A stretch of DNA of 64,000 bases from Ailanthus altissimus. Lineage: Eukaryota > Streptophyta > Magnoliopsida > Sapindales > Simaroubaceae. Below, in pieces: positions 1 through 15,704 of this stretch; position 1 is the stretch's first letter, and each line of letters begins with the position of its first letter. The notes under the pieces were generated by a model. It did not search any database and was not told the origin of the DNA. It was given only the letters and a program-made list of their open reading frames with translations. Position numbers and translations under genes: made by a program. The DNA lies in contig OX327700.1 of the NCBI GenBank assembly GCA_946807835.1, forward strand, positions 23,968,001 through 24,032,000. Direction: 5' to 3'.

Positions 1-60
1 CCATCTCTCTCTCTCTTCTAAAATATCTAGCTTTAGATCGCTCGAGTTCCAAACACAACA
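1..60 (+). promoter_or_regulatory. 5' UTR of CDC48, CT-rich leader
   Basis: The 60 bases before the CDC48 ATG begin with a CT microsatellite, a common feature of plant 5' leaders. A second CT run lies just inside intron 2 (about 376-395). The window begins too close to the gene for a TATA box to be visible. Confidence 0.6.
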
Positions 61-4496
<4,436 letters not shown>

Positions 4497-4790
4497 GTTT
4501 TATGTCCTTAATTTCAGCGACTATTACCACATGGAACAGTAGCTTCAGCCAGACTGGGGCAAGGCAAGGAGGTTTCCTTGTCAATGTTGTGGCTTTCCTG
4601 CATTTAACATTCCAAGTTTCCCATCTATACTATTTGCTGTTATTTATGGATTAAATTTGCAATGGAAATTTAGCAAGTTCATCATGTTTTTACTTTTATC
4701 AAGTCTTGTATGTTAGTGTGAGTTTTCATACTGTTTGTTGAACTGATAATCATTACTCAAGTCAATAAATTGCAGGTGTGATTACACCGG
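4497..4790 (+). promoter_or_regulatory. 3' UTR of CDC48 with candidate polyadenylation signal
   Basis: The sequence after the stop is T-rich and contains AATAAA at 4764-4769, a plausible poly(A) signal. The exact cleavage site cannot be read from sequence. Confidence 0.45.
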
Positions 4791-4854
4791 CTGAACATAA
4801 GCCTGAGGTAATTTATTCGTTCCTTGTGTTCTCACTTATTTGGATGGTGTTGAT

Positions 4855-4906
4855 AATTAGTTCCTTGTGATCTCTCTTGTCAAATTAGTTCCTTGTGATC
4901 TCTCTT
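4855..4906. repeat. Tandem 24-bp direct repeat downstream of CDC48
   Basis: Two copies of a 24-bp unit starting AATTAGTTCCTTGTGATC lie at 4855-4878 and 4883-4906, separated by 4 bases. The surrounding stretch 4800-5180 shows no gene. Confidence 0.7.
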
Positions 4907-5187
4907 ATTCGGAGGGGTCTTGATAATAATTTGTCAAATATTCTATGTAATGTGTTGTTATTTAAGGTTTGGAGCCGCATTTATGCAAATATTTTGTAAA
5001 GGAAAAAATGGTTATTGGATGAAAAGATTTTATGTGCGTAGAGTGATCAGTTTAGGAGGTATCAACATAGTGGATAAATGTACGAGTTTCTCCAAGCTAT
5101 TCAAAATTAAGGGACATTTTGATTTCGGGCTCAAACTGTAATGGACCGCATACTTGTGAATGTTTCCCGCAAGTTTCTCAATCTCAG

Positions 5188-5350
5188 CTTTATAAAGAAG
5201 ACAAGTCTATTTGTACCGAAAGTAACGCACAGAAACCATCCCGAATTTATTTTCCACACGTGCTAATCTTACAAAAAAGTTTTCACTTAGCTTTTTTTTT
5301 GTGAGAAATTAGTTAATTTGGCAGAATTTTTAAATGCCTATGTTATTTTG
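5188..5350 (+). repeat. Left terminal inverted repeat of the MULE
   Basis: Reading inward, this arm matches the reverse complement of 11750-11884 by eye, with gaps. The best block is AGTCTATTTGTaCCGAAA. A 60-codon open frame here is just the arm itself, and the mirrored frame occurs at the other arm. Confidence 0.65.
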
Positions 5351-5780
5351 ACCGAATCAAAAATAACATATGCATCGATCAAAATAACATAAATATTATT
5401 AATTAATTACATTAATTATTTTTTATTTTATCTTTTAATATTAAATAATTTTTTTTATTTTTTTAATATTTTTCTTCTCTCCACCGATATTTTCACCTTT
5501 ACTTTTTTTTTTACTTTTTTAAATTTTCATCACACGTTCACTCTCTCTCACGGCGGCGCTCCTCACAGTCTCTCTGTCACGGCGGCGTTCCACCTCTCAC
5601 AGCAGCAGTCTTCCCTCTCTCATCATGGCGGAACAAAGTTGGTATGTATTTATAAATAATTATTTTATTTTATTTTTGAGTATTATAATTTATATTAATA
5701 AAAAATATGTAGAAATGTATAAATTTAATCGGTAGAAAGTTAATAATGTGTGTAGATTGTATGTAAAATGTATCTGGCAT

Positions 5781-5952
5781 ATTTTTTGAGGTAAAATGCG
5801 GAGCGCGTGTGTCTACGCACCGCCTGTGCGTCCAACTGCGTTAGGTGCACGTCGCTTGGCGCGCGCCAAGCGGCGTACGCCTAACGCAGTTGGCGCGTGC
5901 CGCCCCCAGCAGCGCGTAAACGTACGCGCCGCCGCATTTTACCCCCAAAAAT
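5781..5952. repeat. GC-rich foldback (imperfect palindrome)
   Basis: The inner 31-bp arms at 5832-5862 and 5863-5893 are inverted copies with only three mismatches and no loop. The outer arms extend the symmetry: GGTAAAATGCGG near the left end mirrors CCGCATTTTACC near the right end, flanked by T-runs and A-runs. The block is rich in CpG and GCGC within very AT-rich sequence. It could be a small foldback or MITE nested in the MULE. No clean target duplication is visible. Confidence 0.8.
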
Positions 5953-6189
5953 TTCTATTTTATAAATTTTTATAATTAATTTATGTTGTTTATGTTTATT
6001 TATAATTATTTAATTTGGTTAATAATTATGTAAATAGTTTAGGTTGTTAGTTATAATTAAATTAAAATTTGATTATATGTTATATTGATTATTGTTTTTT
6101 GTTAATATTAATAATTTTTTAATTTTTTCAGAAAGGAGAATGTCACGAAAGAATATGTAATTGTCAAAAAAATTTTCTACCTAGCAAAC

Positions 6190-7310
6190 GTACATACGTA
6201 CTCGAAGTTATGGGTTATACGAAATATAAAAATAAATTGACTTCGAGGCAGGTAGAAATATTTAGAATCATATATTTTGGTAGTTTATTGGATGTATCAA
6301 ATATTCTATTCTCAGGTATTTTAGCTCATGAGATTTTATTAAGACGTGTGCATACCAAAAATTTATATGAAGAATTATAGTTCTATATAGGTAAAAGACG
6401 TATTAGATTTTCTCGTCAAGATTTTTATTTGATTACTGGTTTGAGGATGAGAGATTATCCTGTAGTAAGTGGGTTAGGTGATAGACTTTGTCATAAATAT
6501 TTTTCGGGTAGAAGTCAGTTGACTTATAAGGATTTAGATCAGTGGTTCGGCAACGTTACATTTGACGATGATGTAGATGCAGATGAAATAAAAATGTGTC
6601 TATTTTATGTATTTCATAAATTGATAATGCCATGTGATCGGAATAGAATCATACAATATTTTGTACTTCGTCTGGTAGATAATTTAGATGAGTTTAATGT
6701 CTATCATTGGGACACGATCGCATGGACTGTACTCTACAATACTTTATGCACGGCTCCAATTAAAAAGTTGGCGAAGATTAAAAAAACCGACGCTGGAGAT
6801 ATAAAATCATACAACTTATACTCATTTTGTCACGCATTCTTGGTAAGTAATTCTATTTTTTTGATTCATTATGATAGAGAAAAATTTATTTTGTTGGTAT
6901 TGTAATTTAAATTTATTATCATTTGAGGTGTGGATCTACGAGGCGATCCCGAGGTGTGAGAGTTGTTTGCTAATAGGAATGGAGATTATTTTTCTCGTAT
7001 TCTAAATTGGTCTGGCACGAGCACCTCATTATACGAAAACATCGTAAATGTCCCATTCGATGGTGTTGGGGTATGCTTTTATGTTCAACAAAAAATATAT
7101 ATAACTTCCTTATAATTTGTGTTATATTTTCTAATAATGATTAATAAATCTAAAATATTATAAAGGTTTTGGAAGTTCAAAGGAAGTTGGTACCCCGCAA
7201 ACATGAGAAGACTGCGGACTATCGCGCGGCGGTAAACTTTTGCATTCCATCGAAAAAATTTGATGAATTTCAAGCCCCGCCAGTGACTGAATCAATGGTA
7301 TAATAATTTA
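6190..7310 (+). pseudogene. DUF1985 (Ulp1-associated) reading frame carried by the MULE; peptidase domain not found
   Basis: The conceptual product resembles DUF1985, a domain placed in front of C48 (Ulp1/SUMO) peptidases in MULE-borne plant genes. Recognisable parts are FYLITGLRM, LDQWFGNVTFDDDVDADEI and VYHWDTIAWTVLYNTL, then an exon starting near 6928 that reads VWIYEAIP, and a further exon about 7167-7303. The frame is continuous from about 6190 to 6850 except for TAG at 6378-6380, exactly where the family has Trp before FYIG. Nothing resembling the catalytic His-Asp-Cys peptidase domain follows between 7310 and 7994, so the protein is truncated as well as interrupted. It faces the transposase tail to tail. 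Confidence 0.65.
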
Positions 7311-7518
7311 ATTTTTTTTCCTTGAATTATCTGATGCTTTTGTTACTGGTTAGTATTAGCTTGTGAAAATTGATTATAATAACTTATGTATATTGAATAT
7401 CTTATGTTAGGTCGACCATTTGACTCATTCCCTAACATTGGTACATTTTATAGACAGAAGATAGTCATTGATTTGTGGATTACAGCTTCATAGATATTTA
7501 GCACTATAATTGATTTAC

Positions 7519-7707
7519 ATGCATTTATTTGGGTGTATAATTGATATACCATAATTGTTTGGGAGTATGTATGCGGAAGTGTTTTTGTAGTTTGATAGAA
7601 GTGTGATTTAATCAATATGCATTTATTGGGTGTATAATTGTTTGCGGGCGTTGATTTAAGTGTATGTATGCGAAAGTGATTTTGCAGTTTGATAGAAATG
7701 TGTTTAT
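7519..7707. repeat. Tandem duplication of about 95 bp inside the MULE
   Basis: Segments 7519-7610 and 7617-7707 share ATGCATTTATT.GGGTGTAT, GTATGTATGCG.AAGTG and AGTTTGATAGAA in the same order. The duplication occupies the place where the missing Ulp1 peptidase region would lie. Confidence 0.7.
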
Positions 7708-7993
7708 TTAATATGACAGGTTTGAGATTATCCATATTATAGAGGAGATTCTGTCAAAATTTTTGTGAAAATTATCAACATTAATACTAAAGATAAGTGC
7801 ATTACAAAATAAGTGCATTACAAAATAATTGAATTACAGAAGTGACGAAGCTCGACTCTCATACATAATTAAGCCTCATGGTATAGCTCTTTTCCATATT
7901 TTTTTAGATCCGTCTGAAACAAAAAAAAAATATTAGTCTTATATTATACATAATTAAATATCAATAAAGTAAATGTTTATAAATGAATATACA

Positions 7994-10522
7994 TCACCTG
8001 CTCTGTAAAGGTACAGGGTTTAGACACGTTTGTCGGTTATGTCCATATTGTCTACAACGACTACATATATTCTTTGATGATTCCTCTCCTTGAGATAGAA
8101 TTCGATTCATCCGACGTCTGCTTGACTTACAACGTGCTATCGGAGGTTGAATGTCCATATTTTTCAAATACTTTGGGACTATCCAATTTGATACTTGACC
8201 AATCGGAAGTATTGGCTTGCTATAGGCACGGAATAAAGTCTCAGACGTGTAATAAGTTGAACAAAGAGTCTTGTGCGATAATCTGATATATCTGCATGCG
8301 GTGAGTGCATCAGAACAAGGCAATTGCCGATAATCAAACTTTCGACAGTTGCATGTTCTTTCGCCAATGTCTACAATCCAGTTTACTCCACCATCCATAA
8401 CTATAAATTGTAAATCATCAACAGGAGAAATGGTCATTCAACTTACCTTATCGTTATGTTTCATGACTTTATAACATGCCCAGTTCATCAAGACATTTGT
8501 CATATTTTGTGATGCCAATTGTCTATGGTAAAATCATAATTGCATTAGCTTCCGCATCCACTCCACCAAATTAGTCACCAGAAACTTTCTTGCTTCTTTT
8601 GCAACTGCATTAATGCTCTCGGCGATATTAGTAGTTATAATGTCATACCTTCTGAAAGCGCTAGATGATCGTGCCCATCTCACCGTACCAACATCTTCCT
8701 CCAAATACTTTGTTACATCAGGTCTCATTTGTCGCATCTTGTTTAATTGGTATTGAAAATCATGGACACGATAAGCCTTGGCAGCACTGAAGTGGGTAGA
8801 TAGGTATACCTCTTTTTTAGACTTATCTAATGGTAACTTGTATTTTGTCGTTAAATTTCCTTTCAAATGATATATGCAGAACCCATGATATGCATGAGGA
8901 AACATACCCCGTATAACCCTCTTAATACTGGCATGTCGATCAGATATAAAAACAAAATTCTGATGATCTGCAATAACTGCTCGTAGTTTAACCATAAACC
9001 ACTCTCAAGAAGTATCATTTTCTAAGTCAGCAATTCCCCAAGCCAATGGATAAATATGATTGTTTTCATATTTACAAACGGCCACAAACATTGTACCAAG
9101 ATAGGAACCTTTCAAAAATGTTCCGTCCACTGCAACTACCAGTCGGATTAATGAATTAAAACCTCTGATGCAGGGTCCTAACGCAATAAAGAAATACTTG
9201 AAGTGATTATCCGCGTCAGTTTCCAAATAAGTAACCGTACCTGGGTTATTTTGTTGCAACACATAGCCGTATGCAGGAAGCAATCTAAACGAATCCTCAA
9301 GAGTACCTCTTATCAATCTTAATGCACGCTCTCTAGCGCGCTAAGCATTAGTATAGGTTATCTGAACACCAAATTGTTCACGTATATCTGCTTGAATGTC
9401 TTTCGGCCTATAGTTTCTATTGACCGATGTAAACTTATTTTTTATTACTTTAGCAATAATTCGACTCTTGGCTTGTCGGTGACCATCCCTTAATTGACTC
9501 AAAACACAAGTGTGCCCTGTATCTACTCGCCTAACAACAAAAAAATGTCGCCCTTCTGTCGACACTGCCCGTAATCTCCACTTGTAGCTGTCATCATCTC
9601 ATTTTAACTCGAAACGATCTTTAGTGGATTTGTAAACTCTAAAGCTCCATTTTTCCTTCAGTGCAACCATACTTATAGCTTCATGAATTTCATCTTTGTT
9701 GTTATATAATTTTCCTACAAATACATCACCATTCCCATTACAAGAAATTTTTTCCGATACATTCAAGTCAAATAGTGGTATTTCAGGCTGAAACTGAAAT
9801 GGATTTTCTACCTTAACCTTTTCTTCTCTACCATAACCCTCATCATCATCATCATTATCACCCTCCTCATCATCATCATCATCATCATCACCAGCATCAT
9901 CATCATCACCAGCATCATCATTTACATCCTCATTCTCTTCATAATCATCATCATAATCATTTCTACAATCATCATCAACCTCGTAACCATGATCATCATT
10001 TTCACCAATATCATAGCCAATATCAACGCCAACATCTCCATATATCTGACCATGGTCATATGTGTAGCCTTGTTGTTCGTTGAGCATTGAAGGAGAATAA
10101 TGATAATCCTCCGGAGAATTTGGAATATACACAAGAGTTGTCGATGAGAATTGCTTAGCATAGCCTTCTTTTTGCTCCATTGATGCTTCTGCATTACTTT
10201 TAGATCCTCAAGCATCTACTGTTACACAAAGCGGTGTAGCCATATTATTCTGTAAGCTCAACCACAATATTGCATCATCGTCATTTTCAAGTGGAATGAG
10301 TCTTAACTTTATAGTATTTGAAGGAACCTCAAACTTCAAAGTTACTTTATAATGCACCTGATTAACTCCTAAAAGATGACAAATTCTTCTCAACAACGCT
10401 TTGTATCTAATATTTTTCAGAACAACCATATGCATATTTTGATATCCAATGTATCTTTCAAAACCATCGCTACAGCTCTCCCATCTTCCCCCAAAACATA
10501 TAATGGTTGAAATTTGTGACAT
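7994..10522 (-). pseudogene. MuDR/MULE transposase, one frame with six in-frame stops
   Basis: All segments lie in a single minus-strand frame from ATG at 10522 to the stop at 7994, about 840 codons. In order they are: an N-terminal PB1-like segment; a long Asp/Glu run encoded by a GAT repeat; the MuDR DNA-binding domain (VGKLYNNKDEIHEAI); the MULE transposase core with AVDGTFLKG (first catalytic Asp), FISDRH and CIYHLKGNL; NIAESINA; a SWIM zinc finger (TCNCRKF, LPCSDALTACR); and a CCHC knuckle (CSRCRQYGHNRQTC). Stops lie at 8438, 8534, 9005, 9341, 9599 and 10208. Those at 8534, 9005 and 9341 sit where Trp is conserved in the family. No frameshift was found. ATG 10522 is preceded on its own strand by a T-rich tract ending in CAG, suggesting an intron in the 5' UTR. 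Confidence 0.88.
9838..9925 (-). repeat. GAT/ATC trinucleotide repeat coding for an acidic run
   Basis: A near-continuous run of CATCAT on the plus strand encodes poly-Asp in the transposase N-terminal half. It is an imperfect microsatellite and likely varies in length between copies. Confidence 0.85.
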
Positions 10523-11750
10523 ACCTGAAAAAAATATAACATAATTTTAATTTTATTTTATATTAATTAAATTAAAAAATATAATTGAATATATAAATAT
10601 ATTTTAAATATATAAAATAAATATAATATGCAATTTCAGAAAAATAAATGATAGTTTGGCGGTGGTGTTATAACATTGCGGTGATGTGCAGGAGCACTTT
10701 ATTATAATCGGTGCTCTTCAGAATGGGTTTTACATGAGCACCGATTGTTACTAGTGTGCACACAACGGTGGCCAACAACAACTATATGTGCAATCACGCG
10801 CAGACGCATACCAATCCACCACCAGCAACAATTATACGCGCAGCCATAACTCAATCATAAACCACAAATCGTAACAGATATATATCAAAACACTTTAATT
10901 ATTTATTTCAATAAATATAAATAATACTATTAATTAAATTAAAATAAATAAAATCTTGTTTTAAATAATACTTGTTTTAAACTTTAGCTATGATCGAGAG
11001 ATATGAGTTTTGAGAGTGATCTGTGAGTTTTGAGAATGCCAGATTTAAGAATGAATAAAATGAGAGATGATATTAGGGGTAAATAATAATAATATGATAG
11101 TTTATATATTTAAATAAATAAAAAAATATAAGAAATATAAGAAATATTTAATATATAATTATTTATTTTATTTTTAAAATTTTATTGTTATTAATTTTAA
11201 TTATTATTATTATAAATTTACAATCTTTTTATAATTAATTTAAATTTAAATTATTTAAAAATTTATATTCTTCAATAATTTATAAAAAATAAAATAATAA
11301 TAAAAATTATTAAAATTGTAATAAGAGTAAAATAGTAAACATAATATATATTTAATTAATATAATTTAAAATATTTAATTTTGATTAAAATAAAAATTAA
11401 TATTAAAATAACGATCAACTTAAAAAATTTTCATTCTTTTAAAGGCATAATTACCTCTTCAATTACATACTTTCCCATATTCTCTCTCTTTTAAACTTTC
11501 TATTGATCTTGAAGCTTTTATTTCTTTTTCTATTTATCTTCTAAAACAAACCATATAAAGAAAATCAATCACAAACAAATTAATAATGTTATTATATCAA
11601 ATGCACTTATGAAAATTAAAAAAAAAAAGATAATAATTTCAGTACTATATATATTGTGAATGATTTTTTTTTTATATGCCTGGGAAGATGATAGAAAAGA
11701 AAGAGAAACTTTAAGAACGAATTAAATAATAATAATAATAAAAGTTTGAA
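10523..11750. other. AT-rich 5' side of the MULE transposase, no gene seen
   Basis: Very AT-rich sequence with short A/T motifs and no reading frame of note. It would hold the promoter and 5' UTR of the transposase, but no TATA element can be singled out in such composition. Confidence 0.5.
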
Positions 11751-11884
11751 AAATAATAAATATGCCTTTAAAAAAAATGGCAGGTGAAATTTTTTTATGG
11801 GGCCAGCACTTGTGGGAATTGCACTCGGGACATTTTCGGGATGTTATTTTCGGGACAAATAGACTTATTGTAAAGAAAAAGAAC
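11750..11884 (-). repeat. Right terminal inverted repeat of the MULE
   Basis: This is the mirrored partner of the left arm. On the minus strand it reads AGTCTATTTGTCCCGAAAA, followed by CACAAGTGCT and AAAGGCATAT. Confidence 0.65.
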
Positions 11885-12686
11885 AAAAGATACTATCAAC
11901 AGAAGCACTTCATTAGGTTCAATGCTAGTAGTGTATAACAAGATTTTGTCTAAAGTAATTTTTTTTAAAAAAATAAGTCGCAACTATTATATTGGCTTAG
12001 GCATATTTTACATTTTTACTGTATCCGCCAGGGCTCCTCCGTTGCAGTTAACTCGATGGGGTTTAACAAGCTTTGTCAATAAATAGAGTTGGCCTCATAA
12101 ACTTTGCTGTGTTCACATGATTTTTAAGGAACCGGGGTCACCAAGGGTGCTCATTTATGGGACTCGAAACCACATGAACTGTAAATGACAATGATGATTG
12201 GGTAACGTGAGTTGGGTGATTTAATCAATGTAATGCGACCTGCCCCTCTATTACGTAAACACAAATTAATCCTCCAAATTAGGTGGGTTTTGAATTCAAA
12301 AGCGAAAAAAAGAAAAATGATTTTGTGTTGGAGTGAGTTACATTTTGTTCTTTATCAATTTGAATTTTGACATGTTCAATGATGATGGTAGAAACATAGA
12401 TAGAAGAACAAGACACAAACGTGTATAGAAATAAAAACAATGCTTATATGTTGTGCATAGAATTCTGGCCGTTCGTTAAACAATATTTCGTCCTTGCCTT
12501 ACATTGGAGCATCGTTATAACTATATAGATACTTACGAAAAACAAATGTTATCGTAAATTCCTCGATCATTTTATATTATAAACCTTACGCCAAAAAACA
12601 TATAAAACTTCCCATGAACTTGGAAAATTAAACCATATACAAAGGTAATTAATCTTGATCATCTCGTCTTAAGTCTCAGCAAACAA
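11885..12686. other. Intergenic, no gene recognised
   Basis: No convincing reading frame, repeat or RNA gene was seen. It lies between the right end of the MULE and the 3' end of the peptide gene. The last 100-200 bases probably include that gene's 3' UTR. Confidence 0.4.
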
Positions 12687-12974
12687 TCAAGGTTTGATTG
12701 TATTAGAACACCCACCAAAAGTATGAAAGTTGACAAAACGGCTTGGGGCAGATGCACGCCTAAACCCTTTTGGCAAGCAGTTTTTGACTTCTTTCCCATG
12801 GAAGACGCCGTGCTTGTGCGTCCATAGAGGCTTCACTTTCACGTAATCTTCCGATAATGGAATCATCGTGCTCGGAACACTAGACGGGATGTTACGTCCG
12901 GCCAAGGAAACATCCAAAGAAGACTGCAATAAGAGGAGATAGATGATTGTAATGTAAATATTTGTCGAAGACAT
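12687..12974 (-). CDS. Small secreted peptide precursor, IDA-like (IDL6/IDL7-type)
   Basis: A single-exon frame of 95 codons. Residues 7-18 are hydrophobic and the segment ending SLAG near residue 26 reads as a signal-peptide cleavage site, so the product is probably secreted. The C-terminal half carries NCLPKGFRRASAPSRF (65-80) followed by VNFHTFG. The SAPSRF core resembles the conserved motif of IDA-LIKE peptides, which are perceived by HAESA-type receptor kinases. The LPKGF..SAPSR form is closest to my recollection of the IDL6/IDL7 subgroup, linked to stress responses. A minus-strand TATA box lies 65-75 bases upstream, and the frame shows no damage. Family placement rests on a short motif, so another class of small secreted peptide is possible. 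Confidence 0.65.
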   Translation of the reverse strand: MSSTNIYITIIYLLLLQSSLDVSLAGRNIPSSVPSTMIPLSEDYVKVKPLWTHKHGVFHGKEVKNCLPKGFRRASAPSRFVNFHTFGGCSNTIKP

Positions 12975-13039
12975 TTTTTTTTTTTTTTTTGCAAGTACTA
13001 TGTTTGTTTCTGATTTTCAGTTTTGAGGGGTGGAGAGGT

Positions 13040-13048
13040 TTTATAAAG
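13040..13048 (-). promoter_or_regulatory. TATA box of the IDA-like gene
   Basis: TTTATAAAA on the minus strand, about 70 bases before the ATG at 12974. The spacing fits a short 5' UTR. Confidence 0.6.
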
Positions 13049-13059
13049 GGGTTTTGAGA

Positions 13060-15690
13060 AGAAGTAAGAAAGGGTGCTTAGTGGCCTTAAATTAAATAAG
13101 CTCGTGAGTAGCTGAACCAAGGCAGATGTAAATATGACAACAGCTCATCTCTTGCTAGCATTATATCTTTGGAGGTGTGGTGGTGAGTTGGTGAGATGGG
13201 TGCTCTTTTTTACCGGGTAACAAGTGATGATGCCCGTGAAGCTTGGTTATTGCACCTAGCTGGTTAAATCTCTCTCATTTATGCTCCAAATCTCTCTCTT
13301 TTTATAGCTGTTGGGTCTCGAGGAAGAAAATATGCAAATGCATTCAAATTTGGATTATTCAATACCTATAGCAGAAGCCATTAATATCCCGAAAATTTCT
13401 AAAGAACATCACTGTCGTTTTAATATCAATTAAGAGGGTAGAGAATTTAGCTGAGATATATTGAAAAAATGGCCAAAAACTTTATTGGCGATCGAAGGTT
13501 CAGTATTATCCCAGCCATCATTGAATGTAAATTTTTTTTTTCTTGCACTTGTATCTATTGAGTCGCTTTCTTAATTAATGGCTTAGTTTCATTCTCTTTT
13601 CTAGTTAAGCATCAGTAGTTCTGCATTCATGTGTTATTGAAATGTTACTGTGGATGGGTGAGGATGGCGCTCGCCCGCCCTCAGTAAATGAGTTTTAAGA
13701 GAGGTGTATAGCACTACTGAAAAGCAAAACCAAACACCTTTCTGATTCTGCTCACTGCTCACTCTCTCTCTCTTTTTCAAATTTTAAACGTGAAATTTCA
13801 AATTTGATAAGATCGATATAAATTTTGAATACGTTGTATCATTTGTCAATTTTACGTTTTGTTCAAGTTGAATATATGTCCTCGCGCCTTTTTATCATCA
13901 AGTATTTCTGTATTCAATACAAAAGCAAAGCACCAAGGAAATATTGAACCTTCCATTCCCAATTCAAAATCAACCAAATCGATTTTGTGTTGAATATTAA
14001 AGCAGCTGGAGATGCAACTTGCAAGTGATACATTTCAACAATTATCATCCAATACAAAGATTTCTATTACCCCAAATATTTAATTTATAGTGATGAACCT
14101 AAAAAGCTCATAGTTTTTTTTTTTTTTAAAAAAAAAAACCCTTGTACAGATTATGTATATCTTCATATAAATGAACTGAATATGTATACAATAAATGTTA
14201 ATGAATAACTCTATAAGGTGTCAAATGAACAGTTAGGTCTGAGCTTTGATTCTCAATGATGAACATGAACTAACGAGGAAAAAATGTTCATAAAGCATAT
14301 TATAAGTAGGGAAACTTCTCGGTTCTGCATTTACATGGGGCGGATGGAAAGCTATGTCTAAGATTGTTGAAGCTGTCGCGGAACATTAACTGCATGATCC
14401 CATTGTATTTATTTATTTTGTGTTAGATGGGCAAACTCAATTAAATTACCCACCTCAAAGTGGCCGCGGCGATATCCCATAGGGGAGAGGACCACATTGT
14501 CACCGTAACATTCGTGTCGTTCCGGCCAAAACAAATTTTCAATTACTTTCTTATTATTTTGGCATTTTTATTAATTTTTTTTTTTTTTTAAAAGTACTAA
14601 TGTTTGTGTAATATTATTTTTTATTTAAAACTGATTAATTACTCCTATGGTCTCTCAAATTTTGGGCTGACCTTTCTAACCCATTAAAATATAAAATTAT
14701 CGATGCTCTCATAAGAACCTAAGAGATGTATATTCAACTAGACAACATACTAAGCCTGACTTGATATTAAAAAAATTTAAAGACTAACTAGGTCTTCTCC
14801 AATGATCTACACACTCTCTTATACTTAAGGAGTTTTCTTATTTATGATCGAGAACTCATTTTTTAAGAATGAGCGGTCCTTAACCAAAAGTCAAAGGATG
14901 ACTTTATGTGGATAAACACAATATACCCTGACTAAATGTGTTGAGGAGTATTTATGATACTTCTAATATTTAAAGAATTCTCCCTGTAAAGATATTTTAA
15001 ATATTAAAATTATATTAAACTTTAACTTCAAAGACTCCAAAAGATAACACTTAAAGGTCTCAAGATAAGTAGAATATGACATCAAAAGATTAAGAGTAAA
15101 AGAGACTCCTCAACCTCATATTTAGGAAAGGATTCATATGTAAAGAGGTATACTTCACGAGGAGTAAGTATTTTTTTCTCATGCATTCCATCAATTTCAG
15201 TTTTTTTTTTTATATATTATTTGTTAACTCAAGCATTGGAGAGTTTTCGTTGACACCATCACTCATAGAGTAATAATTGATTTTCTTTTTTTGTAGCCAA
15301 TCAGTCTTAACAATCAAGAATATCTTTAGAGTAACAATAGCAAATCGGTCGGTCATTTACTAAAACTATTTTTTAAGATTATAAATTTAACTGTTGATTG
15401 AGGAATTTTTAGGTTTGACCAAAGAGTCCAAATTTTTTTATCAATAACTCTTTTAAAAAATAATAATACCTATTAAAAAATTTAAAAATTGATGAAAAAT
15501 GTCAAAATAGTAATTAGTAATTAAAAAATTATAATAAAAAAATTATAAGACGTTGATGGACATTATAAAGAAAGAGCAATAGTTATTCAAGATGTTATAC
15601 TTTTGAGCAGATACATATAATAATTTAATCTTTTATTCAATATTTTAGATAATTATTTCCATCAAGGTAATATTTAATGAAATAAAGTAG
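13060..15690. other. Upstream region of the IDA-like gene and intergenic AT-rich sequence
   Basis: No coding frame of note. The part near 13060-13800 is likely promoter. From about 14600 to 15600 the composition and short A/T motifs look like old unclassified transposon remnants. Confidence 0.35.
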
Positions 15691-15704
15691 AAGATAGTAT
15701 AAAT

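Larger units (their letters stand above)
5186..11884. mobile_element. Decayed Mutator-like element (MULE) with long terminal inverted repeats and two convergent reading frames
   Basis: Imperfect inverted termini frame the element, left about 5188-5350 and right about 11750-11884. Both contain AGTCTATTTGT.CCGAAA, then a CACA.GTGCT block and an AAAaGgCaTAT-like block, in mirrored order. Inside are a MuDR-type transposase on the minus strand (7994-10522) and a DUF1985 frame on the plus strand (about 6190-7310). MULEs that carry Ulp1-like protease genes with DUF1985 are known in plants (Kaonashi-type elements). No 9-bp target duplication could be identified, so the outer ends are approximate. Both frames contain stops, so the copy is not autonomous. 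Confidence 0.75.

Noticed and set aside
5119..5304. 60-codon plus-strand frame similar to one at 11795-11983 on the minus strand
   Set aside because: The likeness comes from the MULE terminal inverted repeats, not from a shared protein.
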